DNA of 64,000 nt. Origin: Pratylenchus scribneri. Its lineage: Eukaryota; Nematoda; Chromadorea; Rhabditida; Pratylenchidae. Under the pieces are notes generated by a model that was not told where the DNA came from, made no database searches, and worked only from the letters and a program-made list of their open reading frames with translations. The stretch is from contig JAQSEB010000031.1 in NCBI GenBank assembly GCA_030063045.1, positions 2,170,001 through 2,234,000 on the forward strand, given 5' to 3'. The translations under genes and the position numbers were made by a program. Of the stretch, positions 13,349 through 23,547 are shown piece by piece; the stretch's first letter is position 1, and each line of letters starts with the position of its first letter.

Positions 13349-13735
13349 ATGGCCAAATCCATTCATTATCCTCCATTATTCCCCTACTGCCCTTTTATTT
13401 TCATCATTTTCTTCATTGGCCGTTTTCTTCCTTCCCTTGGCCAAATTTTTTCCTCATGCTCGGATAATGCCCTAAATTGTGCCCTCTATGCCTCCTATTG
13501 CCTTTCAAGCCGATATCGTCTTTGTATGTCCATCCATTGCAGACGAACTTGTGGCTTTTGCCTGGGCACAGGCATTTTTGGCCAACAGCAGCCAATCATT
13601 TTGCCTGTGCCCTTCCCCGTGCCAATGGTGCCCCGCATTGTACCAATCATTTCCACCATAACCACATTCCCATCCGGCCCATTTTTTCCTCCTCAACAAA
13701 TTCCACAAATAATTCCGCCTTTTGGCAAAAAATAA
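13349..13735 (+). CDS. Secreted ShK-domain protein 3 (single exon)
   Basis: A 128-residue open frame without visible introns. It opens with a hydrophobic signal/anchor region (PFIFIIFFIGRFLPSLGQ), then a complete ShK domain: CSDNALNCALYASYC, SSRYRLCMSIHCRRTCGFC. A Pro/Ile/Phe-rich tail follows (PVPFPVPMVPRIVP, PQIIPPFGKK). The ShK half CSDNALNCALYASYC closely resembles those of the two genes immediately upstream, so the three look like a tandem family. This copy has lost the introns inside the ShK domain that the others keep. Function unknown. Confidence 0.75.
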   Translation: MAKSIHYPPLFPYCPFIFIIFFIGRFLPSLGQIFSSCSDNALNCALYASYCLSSRYRLCMSIHCRRTCGFCLGTGIFGQQQPIILPVPFPVPMVPRIVPIISTITTFPSGPFFPPQQIPQIIPPFGKK

Positions 13736-13909
13736 TTCAGAAATAAATGATTTTAATATTTATTCCAATATTTTCATCAATAGAGTATTTTTCGGTAGAA
13801 TGCCGTGTATGATTCGGTTTGAATCGATGTTTCTGCCCTAATTTTCAATGCCATCGAATGAAAATCGTTCAGCTCAAATTGGCGTTCAAACTGTGTTTTT
13901 ATTTATTAA

Positions 13910-14986
13910 TTAAATTGGCCCAATTTCCATTTTCACCTCCCGAATGTCCAATTCCATGCCTTTTGTGCCAACACCGAATGAACGCCGTAGGAATTGTTTC
14001 AAATGGAAAATGAGTTTCTCATCTTTGTAGAATCCTTGTTCCATCATTGACCATCCTTCATTTAATGTTGCATTAAATTTATTTCATAATACGGTACACT
14101 AAAACTGGGCGACGGCGCTTGTAGCTCATTAGGGACGAAACCGATATTGATGATTTTGGTGTAAAATTAAAGAATGCACTTCTGGCTATCGATAGATATA
14201 AGATTCATTTAGTTTGGTTAATATTTATTTGGTGGAATTGTGTCAAAAAAGTGAGAAAAATTCGCAAATTTATAATAGTAGTCTATTTAATTGTTATTTA
14301 AGTACAACTCTGCTAATTTTGAACCAATCAAAATAAATTTTATATCCTTCGATAGCCAGCAGTGAGCTCTTCAATTTGACTACAAAATCATCAACACCGA
14401 TTTCGTCCTTAATGAGCTATAAAACTCCCAGTTGAGACATCGCCAAGTTGAACGGGTCCTCAATAATATTCTTCCCTCACCTTCACTGCTAGTGGTCAAA
14501 TAGGCCACATGAACTCGAGGATCCCTTCTCGTTGCATTCTTCACCGGCATGAATCCATAATCCGATCGAATCACGTGCTTATCCACATCCAAATAAGTGT
14601 GCCTGAATATTGGGCATAGGAAATGGTCCAAAATCCATCAAATTTACGTGATATTCACGGTTCTTGCACCGAATTTTGGGATTGGATTGATGGCAAAATC
14701 GATGAGGTCGGGTGGGGGCAAATCACGAAAATGGCCGGTGTGGCGCTCTTTTTGCCAAAGTCCAATGAAACCTTGAACCGGCCTCAAATCCCAGGGCAAT
14801 GTGTTCAAATCATAGCCTTCCGGATAAATTTAATTCTCATCATTCATTAATTTGGCTTATTCCCCAATTTTATCCCTTCCTTTTGAGCCCCAATAAGTAC
14901 TCACGATCTTCGATCCTTCCAGAGGCAAACAAAATCAAAAACATAAAAATGGCAATGATCAGTGGAATTCGCATTTTGGCCAACAT
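13910..14986 (-). CDS. Secreted nitrobindin/THAP4-like beta-barrel protein
   Basis: The start at 14986 gives a signal peptide (MRIPLIIAIFMFLILFASG). A splice into the exon ending at 14816 gives YDLNTLPWDLRPVQGFIGLW, then HTGHFRDLPPPDLIDF and NPIPKFGARTVNIT. After a short intron come HTYLDVDKHVIRSDYGFMPV and VHVAYLTTSSEG. The last exon (about 13910–14050) has SMMEQGFYKDEKLIFHLKQF and the end MEIGPI. The F-x-G-x-W start, the Y-x-E-like strand and the GF.PVK…VHVAYLTTSSEG block resemble the heme-binding nitrobindin (DUF1794/THAP4 C-terminal) barrel. The assignment is by pattern only and the heme-ligand His is not identified. The last intron holds a fold-back element (about 14105–14440). Confidence 0.6.
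14105..14440. mobile_element. Fold-back (MITE-like) element in the nitrobindin-like gene intron
   Basis: Two ~100-bp arms in inverted orientation. The left arm (about 14120–14220) reads TAGCTCATTAGGGACGAAAC, then TTGATGATTTTGGTG and CTGGCTATCGA. The right arm (about 14320–14420), in reverse, reads TAGCTCATTAAGGACGAAAT, TTGATGATTTTGTAG and CTGGCTATCGA. The spacer is AT-rich. There is no coding capacity. An element at 33952–34302 shares the same ordered motifs. Confidence 0.75.
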
Positions 14987-15335
14987 TTTGGTTAATGGGG
15001 GGAATTGGGAAGATGATGACAATTTAGGAAATTAGCAATTGACTAGCAAAAAAGGAAGTGGGGTTGGGAGCAATTTTGCGGGGAAATGTGCGCGGGTTTT
15101 GACTTTTGTGATGATTGATTGAAGGGAATGGCCGAAAGGCAATGAATGAATGGAGCACCCCAACCCATGCAATAAGTAACCCTGCTAGGGGCAACAATCA
15201 CAATGATTTTATGCGTAAAATGAAGGACTCGTTCCAGTTGGAGCCAAAAACAATGCAAAAAAGGGAAAACAATTGACAAAATATTGCTTATATTTTAATT
15301 AGAATTTTCCAGATTCTCTCTTCTTCCATTTTCCA

Positions 15336-15695
15336 TCATCCATTCCCAATTGTTCCCTTGGGGAGAATATCTGAAATGTAAAATTCCCTCAAAAATATTG
15401 TAAATTATTTGTAACCTTGTAGACTAAATTTTCCCGCCTTTCCTTGCCCAACAACGGGCATAAATCTTCGACTTCCCGAATTCCCAGCAATCGCCGAATT
15501 CCCTGTTGACGGTGAATTTACCATCTGAAATCATTTAGAATGGAATTTAAGCTAAACTTTTGTACTCACCTTATTCAAATAAGTCGGATCCCAAATTCGA
15601 GTATAATAGAAACTAAATAGCAAAGCCGGTGAAGAGACGAGAACAAAATAGGCAAAAACGGTCAAACAGCGAATCCAGCTAAAAGAGGAGCACAT
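15336..15695 (-). CDS. Small single-pass membrane protein, unknown family
   Basis: Three exons with clean junctions. The start at 15695 gives MCSSFSWIRCLTVFAYFVLV and more hydrophobic residues (SSPALLFSFYYTRIW), then DPTYLNK. The second exon reads MVNSPSTGNSAIAGNSGSRR, FMPVVGQGKAGKF. The third (about 15336–15371) gives ILPKGTIGNG and stops at 15336–15338. The product is about 85 residues with one membrane segment or signal anchor. No family recognised. Confidence rests on the splice signals (GTGAGT donor, TTTCAG acceptors). Confidence 0.5.
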
Positions 15696-16731
15696 TTTTT
15701 GGGTGGACAAATAGTTTTGTGAATGGAAAGAGGCCAGCCTGAGGGAATCTCATGGAAATTGACACTCTTCGACTTGTTTCCCGCCCCTTCCTTTTATGGT
15801 GCCGTTGCCCGATTATCGGCTTTTTCCTTTGCCCAAACCCTAAACCCACATCAAAATACCCTCCGGACAAACTTTTGAACTCCTTTGCTCCTTTTCCTCC
15901 TTTCGCCAACCCCAAAGCCATATGTGAATGGACGAGAACGGCGCCGGCCACCACTGTGATAATAAAATGCGGAAGAAGCATTGGAACGAAGGGTGGAACT
16001 GTGAGCCCGTGTGGTGGCATTCGAATTACTCTTCGAAATTGGTGAATCCATTTTTCAGTGGAATACAAATCCCTTCTTTCGGGAAAAAATTTTTTGTTAG
16101 GCCGAGGAATTGAATGGCCAATGGATGAATTTTTTAGCCTTTCAAGATGAAAAGAGAAAGCCGAACTAATTTAAGTAGGCACTTGGCGCATTTTAGGAGA
16201 AAGTAAATTGAATTTGCCTTTAAGCATTATGCAATGCATTACTCACTCTTCCCTCAAAAGCAATCAACATCCGACACAACATGTAAAGGGCAATAATTTG
16301 AACAAAACCAATATAATAAATGTTTTAAAATGTACAAAAATAATCAATTAAGCATGTTTATTTTACTTTCATTTAGGGGGAACAACGTGGTGTGGTGTAC
16401 ATGGAAGAAGCGCAAAATGGGTACTGTAAATAAAAAATATTAGTTTACATTTTAAAAATATTGTGGCATAATGTTTTATATGTATCAATTGTCATTTTCA
16501 ATTTTTTCTCTGCCCTGCCTGTTCTCTGAGCCGGCCCCGCCCTGCGAGTAAATGGCAGACTTGATTTGGTGCGATTCCATTCCATCCTCGCCAGCGGTGC
16601 GGATGGGGGTGATGTCTTGTGATTGAATATGCAAAATGAAATGAAGATTTTAAATTTATAAATTTTTGCTATTAATAAAACGAAGTTTTAAGAATTTAAG
16701 CTTTAAATTTTGTTGTGTTTGAAGCATAAAA
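15696..16731. other. Intergenic region including a GC-rich block upstream of atg-5
   Basis: No convincing gene. Open frames on the minus strand at 15679–16068 have hydrophobic pieces but no recognisable domain or consistent splice sites. At about 16505–16615 an unusually GC-rich block (CTGCCCTGCCTGTTCTCTG, GAGCCGGCCCCGCCCTGCG) sits in AT-rich DNA 120–230 bp upstream of the atg-5 start. Confidence 0.4.
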
Positions 16732-17808
16732 ATGACAACAAATGAAGACTATGAAATAAGGAGAACAATTTGGGATAGCCGAATCCCCGTGGAATTTACA
16801 ATGGACAATTCTCAACCAGGAATTATGCGCACTAATCAATCCTCTTATGTTTGTTTATTTTAAATAAAATAAAAATGTATTTAATTATTCAGATGCTACT
16901 TCCAAGAATCAGTTATTTTTCGCTATGCCTTGACCAACCTTTACGCATTTTGATGGGCAATAATATTGAAGAAGAGAATTTGGCAAATGTTTGGCTGCTT
17001 CATAATGGCGAAATGCTAAGATGGTTGGTCTATTTTTCCCCATATTTATTGACCACTAAAATAATCAGATAGGCACTATCCAATTGGCGTACTTTATGAT
17101 ATGTACAACAGCACCGAATTGGAAGAGAAAAAGTTGCCTTGGCTGATTACAATAAAACACAAAGTAAGGGATCATTTTATTCAATTTAATTCATTAAAAA
17201 TTTATAGGATTTTCCCGACCAATTGGTTCGATGCTTTTCAAAAGATGTAATGAAATTCAATTTTTTGCAATCATTGAAGGAGGCCAGCCAAATGAAGCAT
17301 AAGCGGAATATTGCCTCAACAATGACAAAGGAGGAACATGATCGATTGTTTGACAGCATTTACAATGGTTGTTACATCCATTTAACATAATTACATTAAA
17401 ATGATTGATTCAGATAGGTTCAATGATTTTTGGTCAATTAATGAAAAACTGATGAAAATTGAAACCGCAGAAAGGGATGACAATGTTTTGAATCTTCCTA
17501 TCCGATTTTATCAGGTTATTTAGTACTTTTTATTCAAATTCACTTTTCAATATTTTTAGCGTTCTTTTCCATTCCGACAAATCCAAATTCCATTGAGAAT
17601 TGCCAAACAAAATGGCCAATTTGTCGGCACAACTTTGAATGATGCATTGGTCAAAGCTTTCCCAGAATTTGGAGAAGAAATTACCTCAAAAATTGTTGCC
17701 ATTTCGCATGGAATTGACCTTCCAATGGACACCACCGCCGGGTGGATGGCCAAAAATCTCTCATACCCCGACAATTTTGTTCATGTTGTTATTTTCTTAA
17801 GACAATAA
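16732..17808 (+). CDS. atg-5: Autophagy protein 5
   Basis: ATG5 is conjugated to ATG12 and, with ATG16, promotes ATG8 lipidation on the growing autophagosome membrane. The start at 16732 gives MTTNEDYEIRRTIWDSRIPV. A following exon begins MLLPRISYFSLCLDQPLR, then NLANVWLLHNGEMLR. An intron ends with W reconstituted before HYPIGVLYDM. Later blocks are LPWLITIKHK, DFPDQLVRCFSKDVMKFNF, KEASQMKHKR, DRFNDFWSINEKLMKIE, LPIRFYQ, and a final exon with PLRIAKQNGQFVGTTLNDAL and LSYPDNFVHVVIFLRQ. All align in order with animal ATG5. The acceptor Lys expected in the KEA.QMKHK region is present. First gene of a probable three-gene operon. A 39-bp duplication covers the stop codon. Confidence 0.93.
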
Positions 17809-17862
17809 TTGATAATATTTTGAGTTGTTATTTTCTTAAGACAATAATTGATAATATTTTGA
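17785..17862. repeat. 39-bp tandem duplication over the atg-5 stop codon
   Basis: Two identical copies of a 39-bp unit (beginning GTTGTTATTTTCTTAAGACA) at 17785–17823 and 17824–17862. The first encodes the last residues VVIFLRQ and stop of ATG5; the second is in the 3' UTR. The unit is 13 codons long. Confidence 0.9.
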
Positions 17863-17980
17863 ATAAAAAATATTCTTATCCATTGCATTTTGAATATTTT
17901 ACATTGTAAATTATTGTCAAAATAATATTTAAAAGTCAATTTATATTGTTAAATTGTTCAATTTATTTACAGCAGATTTG

Positions 17981-18196
17981 ATGGTTTGCGTTCCATGCAT
18001 TATTTTGCCATTTGTGCTTGCTGTCTACATCAAATTCATTCAACCCATTGTACTGCGCTTTGTGCCCGATCGTTGGAAAATATGGTTTGATTCATGGCTG
18101 TATCCAACTTGTCCATTAAATATTCAAACAAATCAAACCGATGAAAAGAAGACTGATCAAAAACAAGATGAAAATGAAGAGAAGAAAGAGCTTTAA
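17981..18196 (+). CDS. UPF0729 / C18orf32-like small membrane protein
   Basis: A 71-residue single-exon protein. It starts MVCVPCIILPFVLAVYIKFI, matching the conserved MVCIPCIVIPVLLW-type start of the C18orf32 (UPF0729) family, with the Cys-Pro-Cys and the hydrophobic segment. WLYPTCPLN and a Lys/Glu/Asp/Gln-rich tail follow. Human C18orf32 is an ER/lipid-droplet membrane protein; its role in worms is unknown. I chose this Met rather than the one upstream (MFNLFTADL) because a strong acceptor (TTTATTTACAG) ends 8 bp before it. That acceptor could be a trans-splice site, fitting a downstream operon position 172 bp after atg-5. Confidence 0.8.
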   Translation: MVCVPCIILPFVLAVYIKFIQPIVLRFVPDRWKIWFDSWLYPTCPLNIQTNQTDEKKTDQKQDENEEKKEL

Positions 18197-18393
18197 TTTA
18201 AAGACTAAATATTTAATCACAAATGTTGAATATTATTTAGAATATAAAAGTATAAATAAATGAATAATTTCCCAAAAATGTTTCTGAATTCATAAATTTG
18301 CATAATTTTTAAATATCTTTCACATTTTTTTCGTATAATTGTTTTATTTTAAATAGCAAAGAATATTGATTGATTGATTCAACCAACCAAAAA

Positions 18394-18868
18394 ATGGGAC
18401 GCCCTTTTCTGGAACATTTGGGCGGAAGGAAATACTACACTTGTGCAAAATGCAAAACATATCTTTCCAACAAGAAGGAAGTTTTATCGCAAACATTCCG
18501 AGGTAAAATCAATTGTAAATTTTGCAATATATAATCCAAAACTAAATTTAGGTGCAACCGGTCAAGCATACCTTTTTCGGACGGTCGTCAACATTACCAT
18601 GTCGAGAACCGAGTCGCGATTTATGATCACCGGCCAGCATATCGTTCGCGATGTTTTTTGCAAAAATTGCAATGCCAAACTGGGATGGATGTACGAATTT
18701 GCGCATGAACCACAGCAGAGTTACAAAGAAGGTTTTCTTTTTATCATTTATTAGATTAATTATTATTTTAATTTAGGGCACGTTATACTCGAGCGGAAAT
18801 TGTTGGAGGAGAAGGAAGAAACCGATCCAGGTCTGTGGAACCCGGAAGATTGGGGTACACCCGTTTAG
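18394..18868 (+). CDS. Yippee-like zinc-binding protein
   Basis: Yippee family, a small zinc-binding fold with two CxxC pairs. It starts [20 protein letters not shown], then [17 protein letters not shown]. Exon 2 gives [37 protein letters not shown] and KLGWMYEFA. Exon 3 gives [18 protein letters not shown], then [10 protein letters not shown] and TAG at 18866–18868. The Cys pairs CAKC and CKNC are intact. YPEL5-like proteins belong to the GID/CTLH ubiquitin-ligase complex (family knowledge). An acceptor (TTTTAAATAG) lies upstream, and the gene follows UPF0729 by 198 bp on the same strand. A possible alternative last exon lies at 19103–19191. Confidence 0.92.
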
Positions 18869-19102
18869 TGGCAATAGATCAGTGCATAATTATTTAGAAT
18901 GTTTTTTGTTTTTCATTGAATAAAGGATAAAATTTTTATATTTTTCGAAAGAGAATTCTTTACAGTATCCAATGCATTAAGAAACATTCTTAACCATATA
19001 GTTTCGGCGTTGGTATGAGTTATAAACCAAAAAATTCCTCCGTCACTAACCGGGCCTTACCTATTCAAATCCGATTAAATACCACCTAATTTTTATATTT
19101 AG

Positions 19103-19191
19103 GTCTTGCGGAACGTGCTCGACCATTGACCCGTACCTCATCGACATCCTCAATGAGCAGCAGTGGAATTTCAAGTGTGACTATCACTTAA
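19103..19191 (+). CDS. Possible alternative last exon of the Yippee-like gene
   Basis: After a good acceptor (TTTATATTTAG) a frame reads LAERARPLTRTSSTSSMS, then a Ser/Thr-rich end (SGISSVTIT) and TAA at 19189–19191. An internal GT in the preceding exon (GATCCAG|GTCTGTGG, about 18828) would join in phase, replacing the [11 protein letters not shown] tail with this Ser-rich one. This is inferred from frame and splice signals only. Confidence 0.35.
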
Positions 19192-19267
19192 GAAGAATGG
19201 CAAAATGAATTGACGAATATACATAAAATAACCAAAACAAATGATAAATTGTATAAATTTTAATTGA

Positions 19268-20844
19268 TTAAAATTGTCTAAATTTCAGTGGTTCTTTGGG
19301 TCTAAGCATTGGGTTCATTTTTATCTTTTCCTTCTTCTCTGGTTTTGGTGGTTGTTCTGCAATTATTGTGTCCAATTTCCATGGAAATGCACACGCCCTC
19401 TCAAAATAGTACGGATTGAATGCACTCAAATAAATTAATTGTCTTCGGGCCTCTTCACCACCATCACCCGGCGATTGGTTGATCCAATTCTTTTCCAAAT
19501 AATAATCGAACATTACTTTAATTTCTTCTTGTGAATATAATTCCGTTTCCACCGATATGAAAGGTTCAATTTGTTCAAAACCCTAAAAATTAAATATTTT
19601 TGTGAATTAATTCATTCTTTGGGAAAACCTGTTCTCCAAAAATGCTTCGCGGATCATTTACGGGTACTGACAGGGTGTCCCGGCTGTCACTAATTTCGGC
19701 TTTGTCCGCAATCATTGCACAAATTCCATTTGACCAAATTGGCATTAAAAATTTTCGCATATGAATGGTCAAAGCCAATTCATTGACGGTGGCCTAAATT
19801 GTAACATTTAAATTATCATTATTTTTCCAACTTCGCATACTATGGTATGGTCTGTCCTTTTTACTTTACATTTCCCGTAGAGTCCATTGGCTTTGTCCAT
19901 TGCGACCAATAGCCGAATTCTTCCATCCGTTGAATGTATCCTCAATTCTCGGCCAAGTGCGCCCAAACAATCGGTGGCCAAAAAAGGTGCCGATAAACCC
20001 TAAAATTATGCCAAAATTAAGCAATTAATTCACTTTAAACATACAATTTCCACAATTTCTGTTATTGGTTTTCCCTCATCGGTGATTTCTACTTGACTCC
20101 ATGCATATTTTTTGGTTGCTTTGAGTTGCTAAAATTTTGGATTAATTTATTAAAATTAAAAGTAAAATTTACTTCAATTTGGTGCCAAATGTGCCTATTT
20201 TGTGATTTAAAATCCGTCAATATTTTCTGTGCCCAAACTGGTGAATTTAGCCGATTTTGTTTGTAAGTGGAAATTTGCACTTCATAATAATCATCTCGGG
20301 CCCAGGACATTGCTTAATTTTGATGAATAGTTAAGACAAAAAATGTAAAGAAACCATCCGGTATTGTCAAAAGCACATATTTTTGTGTATATGCCATGTG
20401 GGCAAGTTGATAAAGTGTCATTGACTTTCCGGTACCGAATTTTCCCCAAAGAACTAATCTTTGCGCCGGTTCTCCGGGTTTAAATGTTTGGATGCATTTG
20501 AATGTCTTAAATATAATTTTAAATGAATTATTAATTTATAATAATTTAACCTCATGGGTTTGCCTTCTGAACATCCAAACCAATTCATTGAATGTGCCAA
20601 TTTGACGTCGGAATTTTTTTGGAAGAAATTTTGAATCAAAATGGAGACCATCTTTGTATTCAGCCGAGGGAACAGAATAAAGTTTGCCAACATCGCTCTC
20701 ACCGAATTCAAACTAAATTTAAATATTATAAATTATTTTTGTTAAATTAAAAATAACCGGATTTGTTGATGAGGTCGTCACAAATCTACAATTTTGAATT
20801 GTTTTAATTGAATTTCGGCGGCCCAACAATATTGAACGAATCAT
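19268..20844 (-). CDS. mrps-29: Mitochondrial small ribosomal subunit protein mS29 (DAP3), P-loop GTPase
   Basis: The GTP-binding protein of the mitochondrial small ribosomal subunit, also known as death-associated protein 3. The start at 20844 gives a basic, hydroxylated N-terminus (MIRSILLGRRNSIKTIQNCR) consistent with mitochondrial import. Later exons give FKCIQTFKPGEPAQRLVLWG, the Walker A motif GKFGTGKS, then MTLYQLAHMAYTQKYVLLTI. MSWARDDYYEVQISTYKQN and RLNSPVWAQKIL (about 20210–20310) follow, with FLATDCLGALGREL, LLVAMDKANGLYGK, RTDHTIV and SVPVNDPRSIFGEQ. The last exon (19268–19552) holds METELYSQEEIKVMFDYYLE and AFNPYYFERACAFPW. The order matches animal DAP3. It lies 167 bp downstream of dohh-1 on the same strand. 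Confidence 0.88.
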
Positions 20845-21011
20845 CCTCAAAAAATTATTGAATGTTTGTTGGAAAATTATAAATAATAATAATCAATGTT
20901 AAAATAAGAACATTGTCAATGAAAATAAAAAGAACAAAATAAATATTTATTATTACGTAAATCAGTAAAAAAACAACAACAAAAATGTCAAAATAATATC
21001 AAACAATTCAT

Positions 21012-22225
21012 CTATTCATTGGCTCCATTTTGTTTGGCAATTTCCAGTGCAACTTGGCAACTTTCCCTCACAACGCGCTGAAATTTATAGTTTATTAGTA
21101 ATTAAAGAATTAATTTGAATTAACCTCCTCATCATTAAGAAATTGCCTCAATATTTCAAGGCATTCCTCCGTTGCAATTGAACCCAATGCTTCGGCGCAT
21201 TCATGCCTGACCATTCCATTTTCCATTGGCATACAAAGTCGTTGCTTTAATTCATCAATTGCAACCGGCGATTGAATTTGTCCAAGAACATAGGCAACTT
21301 CGTGACGAAATAGTGCACTGTCCTCACAAAATAAGCCTAAAAAATACAAATTGAATTCATTTTGGAATTAATTTTACCAGCAGCAATTTTTTTGGTCGCC
21401 ACATCCGCATTCAAATTGCGAAGAGCAAAAAGTGCTTTGTAACGATCCCATAATGTCTTAATAATGAATTTATTACTATTTATTTAAGAATTCAAACCTT
21501 TTTCTGATCAATCAAAATGACACCCAATTCTTCAATATTCACATTTTTGGTTTCAGCAGCCGGTGTAGGATCTTGAATAGTAAAAAATTATTTTTGGGTT
21601 ATTTTTAAAATTACCTATTGAATTATATTTGCTCTGATTCTCCAATAATGGCGCTTCTTTGTTGTTTTCCAATTTCCATTCAATCATTTTTATGGCCAAT
21701 TGACAAGTTTCGGCAACTTCTTTGATTGGATCATTGATAAATTTGGATAATATTTTGTGCAGATCAAATTTTCCATCACGATCGCCGATTGCGGCAAGTG
21801 CCTCGCCAGCTTCATGTCTAACCATTGGCTCTATAAATTTCTTACATAGTTAATAAAATTTAAATTAAAAACCAACCTTGTTTTTCATCTTCGAGAACTT
21901 CGACGAGTTTTGCTAAAATTTGGAAATTATTTTTAAACAAAATTAAATAAATAAATTTACGAATTGCGATTGGATTTTCCATTTGTCCAAGACAATAGGC
22001 CAATTCATGTTTGAGGAGGGCGGAAGGATCGGAAAAACATTTGCATATCCACTCGACCGAAAGATTATCTTTGAAATTTCTCAGCAGAAAAAGTGCATGA
22101 AATCGTTCGGCCAATGATCGACTAAATATTACTTGATTTGAAAATTTAATTTAAAATCTTGGTTCAAACCTGGTATCATTTAGAATTATTCCAGCATTGT
22201 TTATGAGATCCGGTGAAATAACCAT
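21012..22225 (-). CDS. dohh-1: Deoxyhypusine hydroxylase (HEAT-repeat di-iron enzyme)
   Basis: Completes hypusine formation on translation factor eIF5A. The start at 22225 gives [18 protein letters not shown]. Four His-Glu metal-binding motifs of the family are visible in order: [12 protein letters not shown] (about 22000), [15 protein letters not shown] (about 21790–21825), [14 protein letters not shown] (about 21290) and [14 protein letters not shown] (about 21190–21210). These are the two symmetric HEAT-repeat halves, joined by a linker with EETCQLAI-like helix sequence. Also present are [15 protein letters not shown] and [12 protein letters not shown] near the N-terminus and a C-terminal [15 protein letters not shown]. 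Likely the first gene of a two-gene cluster with mS29. Confidence 0.93.
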
Positions 22226-22609
22226 TTTACTACTATTCTTCAGGTTCTTTAGAAAAAATAAAATCATTAATTAGCTATGAAAAAATGATAAATTTTTTTG
22301 CGTAATTTACGCCATTTTTCATAAAAAAGTGAACTTGATTTTGAAGTTTATATTTTATTTTATATAAATCAAAGTCAAAGTCAATATCTCGAAAGTAATA
22401 AATTATGACAAGTGGAATGTGGATGGGTGGGTGGGCATAGGCCTGTTTGGAATACAAATTAAGGCAAAGGGAAAGTCAAAGTCATCATCATATTTTGGCA
22501 GGAAGATGGAATAAATAATAATAAAAAAATAAATAAATAAATCGAGATTGATTTGTCTCATTTGCGCTATTCTTCATCCATCCATTCCATTCTTCATCCC
22601 ATTCTATTC
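22226..22609. other. Intergenic spacer, nothing recognised
   Basis: AT-rich DNA between divergent/convergent neighbours with no supported exon, repeat or RNA gene. Confidence 0.4.
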
Positions 22610-23547
22610 TCATTTCTCCTGTTGCTTTTCAATGTTGCCGAGACGGGAGGGCGGACGAGGAATGGAAATGCCACGAACTCCATGCGAAACACCATCCGCC
22701 TTTCCACGGCCACGAGTCGTCATAGTCCTAATGAAAATGATGGATAAAATTATTTGGGTGAAAATCCCTTAAAACTTACGGAGTTGCCGGTGCAATATTT
22801 CCAAAGCGCATTGGCGGCTGGAGGAATGGCTTGGTCGAAATGGGCTTCTGGGCAGCAGCGGCCGATGTGGAAGGAAGACTAAAATTAGGAATTTTGTTTT
22901 AACAAATTGCACCAAAAATCGCTTACTCTGGATCGATTGAACGAAGATGGGCGGATGTGGTGGCCTCAGAACGCATTGGCAGTGGCACACTTTGTTGTGG
23001 ACGAAGCACCGAACGGCGAGTGGTGGCCGCGGGTGGTGGCCCATTTTGTTGCTGTCGAAGCACCGAACGGCGAGCGGTGGCCGCGGGTGGTGGCACATTT
23101 TGCTGCGGACGAAGCACCGAGCGGCGAGTGGTGGCCGCATTTTGTTGTTGAATTGTAGGATGACGTTGGGTGGATGCAGTCCCGTCGAAGCGCATTTGTG
23201 GCACATTCTGTGGACGAAGCACTGAACGGCGAGTTCGGTCGGCAGGCACATTTTGCTGCTTTTGCAGCATGGAATGGCGCTGAGAACGTTGACGAGGACG
23301 AGTTGATTGCGGTGTTCGCAAATTGTTCGTAATGGCCACATCTTGCCCAGCGTCATCAAGGGATAAAACTACAAATTTATGGGAATGATTTTAGAAATTT
23401 GTATTTTCCTTAAAAAAGCAAACGTTTGAAAAATTCGTCGCCCAGAGTGTCATCATTGTCCTGGCCCAAATTCTCGACATACATTGGAACAGTCGGAATG
23501 AAATAAGGATCCTTATTTTGGTCGATATTTTGTGATGTTGACGTCAT
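22610..23547 (-). CDS. Low-complexity basic protein with RRSVLRPQ repeats, unknown
   Basis: The start at 23547 gives MTSTSQNIDQNKDPYFIPTV, then an acidic stretch (NLGQDNDDTLGDEFFKRL). The second exon (about 22923–23365) contains at least five repeats of the form RRSVLR-(P/Q)-QQN-(V/G)-PPPAAT (RTRRSVLRPQNVP, TTRRSVLRPQQNVPPPAATA, ARRSVLRQQQNGPPPAATT). The third reads SLPSTSAAAAQKPISTKPF, then QPPMRFGNIAPATP. The last gives TTRGRGKADGV, ISIPRPPSRLGNIEKQQEK and stops at 22610. The FGNI and LGNI motifs near the end recur. The basic Arg/Ser composition suggests a phosphorylated nucleic-acid- or microtubule-binding protein, but I recognise no family. Confidence 0.6.

Noticed and set aside
15679..16068. 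129-residue minus-strand open frame with hydrophobic segments
   Set aside because: It overlaps the start of a better-supported three-exon gene, has no recognisable domain, and an antisense frame covers the same DNA.
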